Part shown: positions 6,506-13,900 of the stretch, one piece after another
Layout of the letters: each line of letters starts with the position of its first letter
Position numbering within the stretch: position 1 is the stretch's first letter
Source of the DNA: Bacteroidales bacterium UBA6117
GTDB taxonomy: Bacteria; Bacteroidota; Bacteroidia; Bacteroidales; VadinHA17
Direction: 5' to 3'
Assembly: GCA_002428385.1 (NCBI GenBank)
Contig: DIWB01000040.1
Coordinates: 1 to 17,427 of the forward strand
DNA length: 17,427 nucleotides
Program-made: the position numbers and the translations under genes
The notes under the pieces: generated by a model
What the model was told of the DNA's origin: nothing
The model's input: the letters and a program-made list of their open reading frames with translations, nothing else
Database searches by the model: none

Positions 6506-7930
6506 TTAAAAGTTGTTAAGTGAGCCGGAAACTGCAGTCCACGACCAGCCCAGGAATACATCCGGGTTCGCACCCTTTGTGTTTGCTCCTGTTGCTACGG
6601 CTGTCGCGAAAGCATCGCTTCCACCCTTGAAAAAATCGGTAAGATTTGAACCCGAAGGAATGGTTGCCTGCAGATTTGAGAATGTGCATGCGTACACTGT
6701 CGGGAGTTCATCAAAATCCTGTCCTGCCTTAAGCCCGAAGAAATAAATACCGTCCATGTCGACGTTTGAGTTCGGATCGAGATCAGCCAGACCCTGTGCA
6801 TCACCGGCATAGCATGATCCGTTTTTCAGGATATGTTTTGCCACCATTGTGCCTTCCGGACCGTCAAGCTCGAGACACTCGTCACCGGGATTTATGATTA
6901 TGAAGTTGTCGAGAGTTCCTCCCCACGACTGGTCGGTGTCGATAGCATCGTCGCCGGTATTCCAGACAACAGCATTCTTTACGTTTACAGTTCCGCCAAA
7001 CCACTCGATACCATCATCCTGGTTGGAGACAATTTCCACGTGTTCAATGATAGTCCCGGCGCCGACACCGCCAAGTGTAAGTCCGTTTATCTCGTTTCCC
7101 TCGCCGATGTTTGCTCCGCCGTGACGAATGGAAACATACCTCAGTATACCTGAATTGTCAGCAGGATCGGTGCCTCCGTAAAGACCGTTAAGATCTGAAG
7201 CAGGGATGCCCTCGATCTGCATTGCTTCCGCTTCGGCTGAGATCGGAGCCCTTCCAAGGATCAGGAGTCCGCCCCACAATCCATTCATTGTAGGAGCAAG
7301 GTTGGGACTCGCAATCTCACCGGGAATTATGTTGTCTGAGACTGATGTAAATATAATAGGTGAATCTGCCGTGCCTTCTGCCATGATTTTTCCTCCGCGG
7401 GCAATCATAAGTGCGGTGGCGTTTGACTCTGATCCTTCACGTCCCTTGACAATAACTCCGGGCTGAATTGTAAGAGTGACTCCCGATACTACCGTTATGC
7501 GGCCTTCGAGAATATATATGTTGCCGGTAGTCCATGTTGTGTTTGCCGTAATGTTCTGTATAACTGAGATAACAGGAACACTTTCTATTGAAAGTACCGC
7601 TGTGGCGCTTACAATCTGGCTGTCATTGTCAGTAAGTGTAAGAATCACCGATCCGGCGCCGGTAATCTTTCCTGCAGTGAATGTTACAACAATTGTTCCT
7701 GACTCTGCTCCCGCGCTGCCATCGTTCTTTATTTCTGCCTCGCCTCCGGTCGCACTGACGGAAGCTGATTTGAATCCTGCCATGGCATTGAAACTGAAAT
7801 TAAGCTCAACCGTTTCAGTTATCTCAACTGAAGTGCTCTGGGGAGCAGTTATTACAGGCGGATCATTCTCCTTCTTGCAGCCTGCGAGGATGATTGTGAA
7901 TAAAGCAATAATTGTTAAATACTTTTTCAT
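6506..7930 (-). CDS. Surface beta-helix lipoprotein paired with the TonB receptor
   Basis: This 474-aa protein starts with a lipoprotein signal (ILAGC, Cys18, followed by KKEND, compatible with Bacteroidota surface export). Residues about 25-120 look like an Ig/cadherin-like domain of beta strands. Residues about 130-474 look like a right-handed parallel beta helix, with repeated turns such as GVTLTIQPGVIVKG, ARGGKIMAEGTADSP, NGLTLGGVGAG and NQDDGIEWFGGTVNVKNAVVW, and many Asp/Asn/Gly turns that could bind Ca2+ or a charged ligand. I recognise the fold type, not a characterised member. No pectate-lyase catalytic signature and no type IX secretion tail was seen. It is the first gene of the lipoprotein-receptor unit and has a -7 box (7986-7979) and three Pho-box-like repeats upstream. 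A role as cell-surface capture or processing partner of the receptor, in the position SusD takes in Sus systems, is inferred. Confidence 0.7.
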   Translation of the reverse strand: MKKYLTIIALFTIILAGCKKENDPPVITAPQSTSVEITETVELNFSFNAMAGFKSASVSATGGEAEIKNDGSAGAESGTIVVTFTAGKITGAGSVILTLTDNDSQIVSATAVLSIESVPVISVIQNITANTTWTTGNIYILEGRITVVSGVTLTIQPGVIVKGREGSESNATALMIARGGKIMAEGTADSPIIFTSVSDNIIPGEIASPNLAPTMNGLWGGLLILGRAPISAEAEAMQIEGIPASDLNGLYGGTDPADNSGILRYVSIRHGGANIGEGNEINGLTLGGVGAGTIIEHVEIVSNQDDGIEWFGGTVNVKNAVVWNTGDDAIDTDQSWGGTLDNFIIINPGDECLELDGPEGTMVAKHILKNGSCYAGDAQGLADLDPNSNVDMDGIYFFGLKAGQDFDELPTVYACTFSNLQATIPSGSNLTDFFKGGSDAFATAVATGANTKGANPDVFLGWSWTAVSGSLNNF

Positions 7931-7978
7931 GATTAATGTTTATTGGTTCTACAATTTTTTTCTCTTTACTTTCTGCGG

Positions 7979-7986
7979 CAAAAGTA
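7979..7986 (-). promoter_or_regulatory. -7 promoter element of the lipoprotein-receptor genes
   Basis: On the minus strand TACTTTTG matches the Bacteroidota -7 consensus TAnnTTTG completely, about 50 nt before the lipoprotein ATG. No TTTG stands at the usual -33 distance; that place is taken by the last CTTAAC unit (8013-8008) of the Pho-box-like array. This arrangement resembles activator-dependent pho promoters, where PhoB binding replaces the -35 contact. Confidence 0.6.
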
Positions 7987-8002
7987 TGGCCGGAATAATT
8001 CA

Positions 8003-8035
8003 GGACGGTTAAGAATTGATTAAGGTTTTGTTACA
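8003..8035 (-). promoter_or_regulatory. Pho-box-like array of three 11-bp direct repeats
   Basis: Read on the minus strand, three consecutive 11-bp units begin with TGTAAC (8035), CTTAAT (8024) and CTTAAC (8013). The cores fit the PyTTAAPyPy form of cyanobacterial Pho boxes and the TTAACA type of Bacillus, with the 11-bp period shared by PhoB-family sites. The array ends 16 bp before the -7 box. Binding by the PhoB-like regulator encoded at 3409-2723 is inferred. The site also faces the divergent gene at 8252 but lies more than 210 bp from it. Confidence 0.65.
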
Positions 8036-8144
8036 AATGAAACCAGGGCCAAATGCCATCTGCTACCTGTTATATTGCCTTAGTTGCTGATAATAAAGAA
8101 ATTAGATAAATTTATTCAGGTATACCGAAAAATCATCAGAATTT

Positions 8145-8217
8145 TTATCGTAAAACGATAATTTTATATATGAAAATCGATAAATATTTGCCCTGAAACG
8201 ATATGTTTTTTATATGA
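8145..8217. repeat. AT-rich CGATA repeat cluster in the divergent spacer
   Basis: TTATCG-TAAAA-CGATAA (8145-8161) is a perfect inverted repeat. CGATAA recurs at 8178-8183 and CGATAT at 8199-8204. At a coarser scale an AAACGATA start followed by T-rich sequence, TATATGA and ATAA repeats twice (from 8153 and from 8196, 43 bp apart). The cluster ends 35 bp before the start of the gene at 8252, so it is placed like an operator region for that gene. The protein that binds is unknown. The rest of the 7931-8251 spacer (321 bp) holds the Pho-like array and -7 box of the opposite gene; no convincing TAnnTTTG promoter was found for the plus-strand gene. Confidence 0.5.
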
Positions 8218-8251
8218 TTTTCATAACTTGCGTTTTTATTTCCAATTAAAT

Positions 8252-8941
8252 ATGACAAGGAGATTATTAATCGCGGCAATTTTGCCGGTTCTGTTAGTTG
8301 GGGTGCTTAACTCACAGACAATCATTAACCCCAACTATTCTCTCAAAAGCCATGAGACTCTCAGGATAATTAAAATTGAACTGAAGCCTGAAGCGGCGAT
8401 CTTCTACATGAGCATTGAAAACAGGATCGAGAACGGTACTTTCTGCGCCGACAGGAATATAAGCCTGATCTATCCCGACGGGAAGAAAAGTAAACTGATT
8501 TCTACTTCCGATATACCTGTATGTCCCGATTCACATGTATTCAAATCACCCGGGGAGAAGCTCGATTTCGTGCTTACCTTCCCGCCGGTTGGCAATGGGA
8601 TCGAATGGGTAGACCTGGTCGAGGAATGCAATGAAAACTGTTTTTCATTCTACGGAATTGCCCTTGATAACGATCTCAACCAGAGAATAGACAATGCATT
8701 CAGGCTTGCTGAGAACGATGAGACCTCCAGGGCGCTGGCCAGCTTCATAGCGCTTGCTGACGAGCTGAGCGCGGACAATCATGGTATTCTGGGATTGCTT
8801 CAAATTAACATAATCAAGCTTGCCGCAGCAGAAGGCGATCACAAAAAAGCCGGCGAGTGGTACCGGAAAATCAAATCGTCGGATTTGCCAAGGGTGGATG
8901 AATATCTGAAGCATCTGAACGATCAGGGGATAAGGTATTGA
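8252..8941 (+). CDS. Secreted protein of unknown function with helical C-terminus
   Basis: I do not recognise a characterised function. The 229-aa product has a signal peptide (MTRRLLIAAILPVLLVGVLNSQ). A beta-rich domain follows (about 22-130) with four cysteines at 65, 91, 126 and 130, likely forming disulfides in the periplasm or outside the cell. The C-terminal part (about 140-225) is helical and resembles one or two TPR-like hairpins (AENDETSRALASFIALADEL, AEGDHKKAGEWYRKI). The open frame begins at a TTG at 8228, but the ATG at 8252 starts the signal peptide directly and is preferred. It is transcribed alone, divergent from the lipoprotein-receptor genes, and converges on a porin gene with a shared terminator at 9025-9051. 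A CGATA repeat cluster lies just upstream. Confidence 0.7.
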   Translation: MTRRLLIAAILPVLLVGVLNSQTIINPNYSLKSHETLRIIKIELKPEAAIFYMSIENRIENGTFCADRNISLIYPDGKKSKLISTSDIPVCPDSHVFKSPGEKLDFVLTFPPVGNGIEWVDLVEECNENCFSFYGIALDNDLNQRIDNAFRLAENDETSRALASFIALADELSADNHGILGLLQINIIKLAAAEGDHKKAGEWYRKIKSSDLPRVDEYLKHLNDQGIRY

Positions 8942-8948
8942 GCAAGGA

Positions 8949-9022
8949 GGCGTAACGGCGTAACGGCTTGAAGGCCCTGTGCCCTGTGGTCTGTGCTCTG
9001 CGCCCTTTGCCCTGCGCCCAAC
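8949..9022. repeat. Octamer and C-rich low-complexity spacer
   Basis: GGCGTAAC occurs twice in tandem (8949-8956, 8957-8964), followed by a partial third GGC. From about 8974 to 9022 the sequence becomes a degenerate run of GCCCTGTG / GCCCTTT / GCCCTGC units. The octamer is nearly the reverse complement of the TTTACGCC repeats at 16501-16532. No coding potential was seen. Confidence 0.5.
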
Positions 9023-9024
9023 AA

Positions 9025-9051
9025 AAAAGGTGCCCTCTTCAGGCACCTTTT
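9025..9051. terminator. Bidirectional rho-independent terminator
   Basis: AAAAGGTGCC (9025-9034) and GGCACCTTTT (9042-9051) form a perfect 10-bp stem with a 7-nt loop. The A run on one side and T run on the other give a U tract on both strands. It lies between two convergent genes, 83 nt after the stop of the plus-strand gene and 22 nt past the stop of the minus-strand porin gene, and can end both transcripts. Confidence 0.85.
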
Positions 9052-9073
9052 CTTGTAGCAAGCTTATTTTTTT

Positions 9074-10696
9074 CTAGAAGCTCAGATCGAGGCCGATGCC
9101 GAATACAAGTGTACTTTTCTTGTATGTCTCGGTTGGCATCAGGTTAACGCCTTCGAGGTAATGGTTAACCTTTATACTGTCGTCCATGTACTTGGTGTAT
9201 GATACACCGAGATTGAGCTTCACATTGTCGCTGAAAGCAAATGCGCCGCCGGCTCCAACTGTATGTGCTGAGAGTCCGTAGGTGAGATCGCTCTGATAAA
9301 GGCTGTTGACGCCCTGATTTGCAAAGGAGTAACCGGCACTTGCGGCAAGCCTTTCAGTAACGTTGATCTCGGCGCCTGCCTGAATTGACAGACCGTTGTC
9401 TGCTATGATATTCTCGTTTTTGATAGGAACCAGATAATCTGTTGAGTTTTCAGGTGTCATATCAATATAATGACCGTAGTCTGCCGACTTGTCAAAATAG
9501 TAGTTAGCTCCGGCGGTTACACTGAACAAGGGGAACCTGAGCTCGGCTCCGATGGCCAGCATGGCAGGCAGGTCGTTCCTGATTTTTGCGCCATTCGGGA
9601 ATCTGGTGATCGGCTTGGTGGGATCTTCACCCAGATAACCGGTGGTAAGATCCTTGGTGGTTTTATTGGTGAGTTCGAGCTTGGTTGCCATTTCATATTT
9701 AATGGCAATGTTGAAATTTTCGCTGGGTGAAATGTTTACACTGAAGAATGGAGCTATGCCCGAACCTGTCTGCTCAGCTTCAGCTTCCTGATCTTCAAGA
9801 AGGGAGGCTTTATTTCCGTAGCCAGTTGAGGCTACATAGAACGTGGCCTGGCTCTGTGCTATTGTCAGGGCAGCAGCATTGGGAATGCCAAGGCTGGTCA
9901 ATCCACCTACAATAGCGTTCCTTGTTGCCTCATTAATAACCTCTGCCTGCACCAGCTGATCCGCTGTAAATCCTCCAAGGTTATTGTTGATAAGCTGATT
10001 CAGTCCGTCCCCTCCATTCTGGGCTGTGGCTGCAATTTCGCCAATGACAGATGATGCATCTGCCCATCCGCCAACGGTATTAACCTGGACATCCCTGAGG
10101 TAACCTTCATAGGTGTTCTTTGCCGTGACATATCTCGCACCTGCTGCAACCGACAACCAGTCGTTTACCTTATATGACACTGCTCCCTGAAATCCGAGGA
10201 AGGCTGATGTTCCTTTGAAATCAATGTCCATCCTGTATCCTGTTACCCCATAGGGTGTATTGGCAAGTGAGGGAACCAGGTCCGACTGACTCATCTCTAA
10301 TGAAGGAAGGCCATCGTTATAGGTCGCTTCTCCACCGCCTCCGATTGGAAGGAATCCTACCGAGAAGGCGATCTTGTCCATCTTGAATGCTGCATAAATT
10401 GACGGGAAAAAAGGAGTTGTGACGCTTCCCTTGTAAGTGCCTGAATTCAGGTAAGGGTAAGTGTTTTCTATTGTTCTTTTCTGAAAGATTGTCTGATTGT
10501 TGAGAGAGAAATGGAATCCGTTATCCATCATCATTAATCCTGCCGGATTGTAGTAAACTGCATCGGCCTTTATAGATGCATTCCTCGAGGGCATCCTGGC
10601 CCAGGTTGCACTCTGATTGGTGTTGGTGACCAGTCCGCCGGCAAACAGAGTTCCAGAGACTAATGCTGCTGATACAAAAGTCAATAGTCTTCTCAT
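9074..10696 (-). CDS. OmpP1/FadL-family outer-membrane transporter
   Basis: This 540-aa beta-barrel belongs to the OmpP1/FadL/TodX family, which moves hydrophobic compounds such as long-chain fatty acids or aromatic hydrocarbons across the outer membrane without TonB. A signal peptide (about 1-20, TLFAG) is followed by the N-terminal hatch region and the family's NPAG motif (50-53, YYNPAGLMMMD). The barrel strands run to a terminal Phe (GIGLDLSF). The FPSIYAAFKMDKIAFSVGF segment and the paired strands near the end are typical. It is longer than the usual 400-450 aa: residues about 215-310 form an Asn/Ala/Gln-rich insert that looks helical. It is a single-gene unit with its own consensus promoter (10844-10814) and a shared terminator (9025-9051). 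The substrate is not readable. Confidence 0.85.
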   Translation of the reverse strand: MRRLLTFVSAALVSGTLFAGGLVTNTNQSATWARMPSRNASIKADAVYYNPAGLMMMDNGFHFSLNNQTIFQKRTIENTYPYLNSGTYKGSVTTPFFPSIYAAFKMDKIAFSVGFLPIGGGGEATYNDGLPSLEMSQSDLVPSLANTPYGVTGYRMDIDFKGTSAFLGFQGAVSYKVNDWLSVAAGARYVTAKNTYEGYLRDVQVNTVGGWADASSVIGEIAATAQNGGDGLNQLINNNLGGFTADQLVQAEVINEATRNAIVGGLTSLGIPNAAALTIAQSQATFYVASTGYGNKASLLEDQEAEAEQTGSGIAPFFSVNISPSENFNIAIKYEMATKLELTNKTTKDLTTGYLGEDPTKPITRFPNGAKIRNDLPAMLAIGAELRFPLFSVTAGANYYFDKSADYGHYIDMTPENSTDYLVPIKNENIIADNGLSIQAGAEINVTERLAASAGYSFANQGVNSLYQSDLTYGLSAHTVGAGGAFAFSDNVKLNLGVSYTKYMDDSIKVNHYLEGVNLMPTETYKKSTLVFGIGLDLSF

Positions 10697-10813
10697 AGGG
10701 TAAATTTTAAGTTAAAACTTGGGAATTGTCCGCTCCTTTAAACAAGCCTGGCTCATGTTCCCTTTTATCTGCGTTAATATTTAATTCGAACGGTTCAAAT
10801 AACAATTGAAGCG

Positions 10814-10844
10814 CAAATGTATGAAAATATTTGAATCATGCAAA
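10814..10844 (-). promoter_or_regulatory. Bacteroidota-type promoter of the OmpP1/FadL gene
   Basis: On the minus strand, TTTG (10844-10841), a 19-nt spacer and TACATTTG (10821-10814) match the Bacteroidota primary-sigma consensus (TTTG-N19-TAnnTTTG) at every specified base. Transcription would begin near 10807, giving a leader of about 110 nt before the ATG at 10696. Confidence 0.75.
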
Positions 10845-10945
10845 TAAGTCTAAAATACCATACTGATATCTAATCAATTGTAATGAATTTTAGCCGTTGT
10901 TCGAAAAAGGATCGATTTTGCAGGTACCCGGTCCTTAAATTCGTG

Positions 10946-11599
10946 TTATCCATCATTGCCATATCCTGCAGGCCGTATCTTTCCCGAAAACCTGACACTG
11001 AAACTCCTCTGAGGCTGGATGTCCCCCGGTCTGCCCATGTATTCGGTGTTTGTTAAATTCTTAACAGCCAACGACAGGGTGAACTTTTCATTAATCATAT
11101 ATCCGACATTCCCATCGATGGTCGCGTATCCCCTGTTGTGACCGGCCCAGTATTCTCCGAAACCGGGCAGGATGGACGTGGTTTTAAAAATTTTATCAAT
11201 ATCAAGGATTCTCGACCTCATAAAAAGGCTGAATCCTATGGTGGTCCGTTTCATTTGAGTGTCGAGGGACAAAACACCCGAGTGCTTTCTTCTGTATTTC
11301 AGATATTTTTCATTATTCTGGTCAGTGTATTTGTCATATTCCACGGGATACATGAATGTATAGCCTCCCGATATCGTTACAATTGTTTTTCCGAAATTCC
11401 TTGCAAGAAGCGCTTCTGTTTCAAACCCGTAGACTCTCGACTGTTCTGAAATTGATTATTCCATTCAGCGCCGCCGGGTCCGGTGGCATCCACGCCATTG
11501 GCAAGCAGGCTGACTGGTGTCCATACCGTGCCAGTCAGGAAATTGAACCTGTCCGATTCATCCGTGTCGCAACAGAGGTTCGCAACAAACTGGATATCA
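10946..11599 (-). pseudogene. Truncated, frameshifted TonB-dependent receptor remnant
   Basis: The last 135 codons (11353-10946) encode a receptor C-terminus, with KNLTNTEYMGRPGDIQPQR and a final FSVRFSGKI strand. Without an ATG, the frame reads back through RVYGFETEALLARNFG to about 11440. There it is broken: the matching upstream sequence (DIQFVANLCCDTDES, RFNFLTGTVWTPVSLLANG, AEWNNQFQNSR) lies in another frame, back to about 11600. The shift sits at a GAGA dinucleotide repeat (11435-11438 on the plus strand) and fits a net 2-nt gain. Upstream there is a stop, and an intact DUF1080 gene occupies the place where the other 450 or more residues should be. The remaining piece of about 217 codons cannot make a working receptor. 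A sequencing error could explain the frameshift but not the missing 5' part. Confidence 0.75.
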
Positions 11600-12949
11600 G
11601 AATTCCCTGATCTTTATGTTTTTGAACCACACCCTGTTGCCGTGATCCTGAAGCAGTATCCTTCCTTCCTCAGTTTCAGCGAATCCCTTAATCTTGCTGA
11701 ACTTGCTTGCTGCCACCACTTCTTTCCATGCGTCAGTTCCTTTTTCATATTCCACGGTAAGGAAACCGTTGAGCCAGTGCTGAACCTTGTTGCCGTTGAC
11801 GATAATGACTGCCCTGCTCCACTGGTCGAAACCATTGTCCCTTTTATTCTTTGGAGCGATCAGATCGTACAGCCCGGCAAGGGTACGGGTACCTGGCATT
11901 CCCAGTAAGGCATCCGGGTGATTGCGGTCATCGAGGATCTGGTACTCGCATCCGATTGAAGCAAGAGTTCCTTTTTCCTTTTCAGTGTCGATGAAATATT
12001 TTATTCCGCTGTTGCCCCCCATTGAATACTTGAAGTCGACAGATAATTCGAAGTTCCTGAATTTTTCAGTTGTAACAATATCACCTCCTCCGCCCGGCTG
12101 TTTTGCTTCCGGATTTAAAGTAAGTGTCCCGTCAGTTATTTCCCATCCGTTTTCAGGAAAATTTCCGGTTTTGGCATTTATCCAGCCTGCAGCTGTCTTC
12201 CCGTCGAAAAGGAGTTTCCATCCTTCCTCCGCCTCACGATCTGAAAGCACATTGCTGAGATAGTTAGTCTGTGGTATATCCTTTGTATCGGGATGCCTGT
12301 ACTTATCAAGTTCTTCAGTCATTATCCGGATATTCCTCCATTTCACCTCAAGTCCCGCCCTGGTGGAATCATTTCCTATTGAATGAACCTGAAGTGCAAT
12401 GAATCCCGACGGCGTCATATCATCGAGCAGGTCAGCGCACGGAATTCCGTTTATCCATGTCCTTATCGAATTGCCTGTCGCTTCGACTCTGTATTGGTTC
12501 CATTCACCAACTTTCAGGGCTTTCTTCCCCCCGGGATTTTTATCGAGGGTGTAAAGCCAGCCTCTTCGGGCTTCATCATAGATTCCTCCCGACCATGCCC
12601 GGGGAGAAGGATCCATCTCGACCTGGTAGCCATGAACCCTGCCGTTCTGGTAATCAGCCCGGCTTTCGCTCCTGATCTGGACACCTGAATTCATTTGCGG
12701 ATCGAACCAGGTTTCAAATTCAAGGATGAAATCACCGTATTTCTCCTTAGTGCATAAAAATGAGTTCGGGGAAGAGGTAACCGTGGTCCCTGTTACAATT
12801 CCGTCCTCAAGCTTAAAAGGGGCAGTCCCGTTAAGCTGCTCCCAGGCTGAAAGGTCCTTTTTCAGAAGGTTTGTCCATGGTTCCTTGTCGGAACACACTG
12901 TCAATAAAGGTAACATCAGAATAGCAAGAATGAGGCCTGATCTTTTCAT
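11597..12949 (-). CDS. Two-domain DUF1080 (3-keto-glycoside hydrolase family) protein
   Basis: This 450-aa exported protein has two tandem DUF1080 / 3-keto-disaccharide hydrolase domains of concanavalin-like fold (about 24-212 and 242-450). Each begins with a W-x-x-LxxxDLSAW or WKLLFDGKTAAGW type strand and ends with a VWFKNIKIREF or VKWRNIRIM type strand. Conserved stretches include NSGVQIRSE and NSGIKYFIDTE, HGYQVEMD and GCEYQILDD, and WNQYRVEATGNSIRTWING. The family binds sugars and includes enzymes that hydrolyse 3-keto-glycosides. The N-terminus (MKRSGLILAILMLPLLTVC) resembles a lipoprotein signal with Cys19 followed by SDKE, but Val before the Cys is atypical for a lipobox. It is divergent from the DUF4350/GH105 genes. 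Its stop overlaps the edge of the receptor remnant. Which domain, if either, is catalytic is unclear. Confidence 0.85.
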   Translation of the reverse strand: MKRSGLILAILMLPLLTVCSDKEPWTNLLKKDLSAWEQLNGTAPFKLEDGIVTGTTVTSSPNSFLCTKEKYGDFILEFETWFDPQMNSGVQIRSESRADYQNGRVHGYQVEMDPSPRAWSGGIYDEARRGWLYTLDKNPGGKKALKVGEWNQYRVEATGNSIRTWINGIPCADLLDDMTPSGFIALQVHSIGNDSTRAGLEVKWRNIRIMTEELDKYRHPDTKDIPQTNYLSNVLSDREAEEGWKLLFDGKTAAGWINAKTGNFPENGWEITDGTLTLNPEAKQPGGGGDIVTTEKFRNFELSVDFKYSMGGNSGIKYFIDTEKEKGTLASIGCEYQILDDRNHPDALLGMPGTRTLAGLYDLIAPKNKRDNGFDQWSRAVIIVNGNKVQHWLNGFLTVEYEKGTDAWKEVVAASKFSKIKGFAETEEGRILLQDHGNRVWFKNIKIREF

Positions 12950-13010
12950 ATTTTAAATCATTTAATTGTTTCTACATGGTAAAGATATTCAAAGAATTGA
13001 AAAAATGACT

Positions 13011-13042
13011 TTTGCGCCGTAAACCTATTTTTATTACTTTAG
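13011..13042 (+). promoter_or_regulatory. Promoter of the DUF4350-GH105 genes
   Basis: TTTG (13011-13014), a 20-nt spacer and TACTTTAG (13035-13042) agree with the Bacteroidota consensus TTTG-N19/20-TAnnTTTG except for the last two bases of the -7 box (AG in place of TG gives one mismatch). It lies 43 nt before the ATG at 13085, in the 135-bp spacer shared with the divergent DUF1080 gene. No equally good promoter was found for the minus strand. Confidence 0.5.
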
Positions 13043-13084
13043 TCGGACTCAATTGATATTTGTGTATGATAAACAACTACGGCT

Positions 13085-13900
13085 ATGAAACAATTCAGGC
13101 ATTCCTTTGACCGGTTTTTTCTTATATCCTTCCTCCTGACCGGATTCCTTTTCCAGAGTTCCTTTGCCCAGCCTGTGGTCGGACTCGACAACTGGTTCAA
13201 CCGCGAGACCAATGCCAAAACGGGACAGCCGTTCCATTACCTGTGGACCGACACGGAATGGAGCGGTTATTCGAGATGGGGGGAGATATTCACCTCCATG
13301 GAAGCAAAGATCACAACAATTGAAAAGCCTCTGGCACCGGTTCTGAAAAACATAGATGTATATATCATCGTCGATCCTGATACCACTACCGAATCAAAAA
13401 CACCCAACTATATCATGCCTGATGATATCAAGGCTATTAAAAAGTGGGTGAAAAAGGGAGGGGCGCTTGCGGTGCTGGCCAATGATGCTCCCAATTGCGA
13501 GTTTACCCATCTGAACCGCCTGATGAAAAACTTCGGGATGCAGTTTAATCATGTCACCCTTCACCCTGTGACCGGAACCGAATTTGAAATGGGCGCAAGC
13601 GCCGTATTTGAAGATCATCCGGTGTTTAAGGGTGTGTCCAAAATCTATATAAAGGAGGTATCCGACATTAATTTGTCACGTAACGCCAGGTCGCTGCTGA
13701 CCGAGAACGGGAAGGTCCTGATCGCGGAGACCTCCTATGGAAAGGGCTATGTCTTCGCCATTGGCGACCCATGGATCTATAATGAATACATTGACCACGA
13801 CAGGCTTCCCTCAGGATTTGAAAACCGGAAGGCAGCAGAAAACCTTAGCGGATTTCTGCTTGGGAAAGTACCCCCATCCCGAAAGCTTTCGGGACCCTAA
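13085..13900 (+). CDS. Secreted DUF4350 / GATase-like domain protein
   Basis: This 271-aa protein has a signal peptide (about 1-28, QSSFA). The single domain resembles the DUF4350 / class-I glutamine-amidotransferase-like fold: a strand with IDVYIIVDPDT, then an IKKWVKKGGALAVLAND segment, a C-terminal LLTENGKVLIAETSYGKGYVFAIGDPWIYN stretch and the final helix AAENLSGFLLGK. In Bacteroidota such domains often occur next to, or fused with, GH88/GH105 uronyl hydrolases; here the GH105 gene follows 56 nt later, so the pair probably act together outside the cytoplasm. No catalytic Cys-His dyad was recognised, so a structural or ligand-binding role is as likely as an enzymatic one. The last 11 residues (from VPPSRK) are encoded by an intergenic palindromic element and are probably not ancestral. 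Confidence 0.7.
   Translation: MKQFRHSFDRFFLISFLLTGFLFQSSFAQPVVGLDNWFNRETNAKTGQPFHYLWTDTEWSGYSRWGEIFTSMEAKITTIEKPLAPVLKNIDVYIIVDPDTTTESKTPNYIMPDDIKAIKKWVKKGGALAVLANDAPNCEFTHLNRLMKNFGMQFNHVTLHPVTGTEFEMGASAVFEDHPVFKGVSKIYIKEVSDINLSRNARSLLTENGKVLIAETSYGKGYVFAIGDPWIYNEYIDHDRLPSGFENRKAAENLSGFLLGKVPPSRKLSGP

Noticed and set aside
6506..7930. Pectate lyase or other polysaccharide lyase
   Set aside because: The beta-helix repeats alone do not show a catalytic lyase motif, and the context is phosphate-type regulation rather than a glycan locus.
11356..11908. Plus-strand frames of 84 and 141 codons between the receptor remnant and DUF1080 gene
   Set aside because: They are antisense shadows; the minus strand shows clear receptor and DUF1080 sequence over the same bases.
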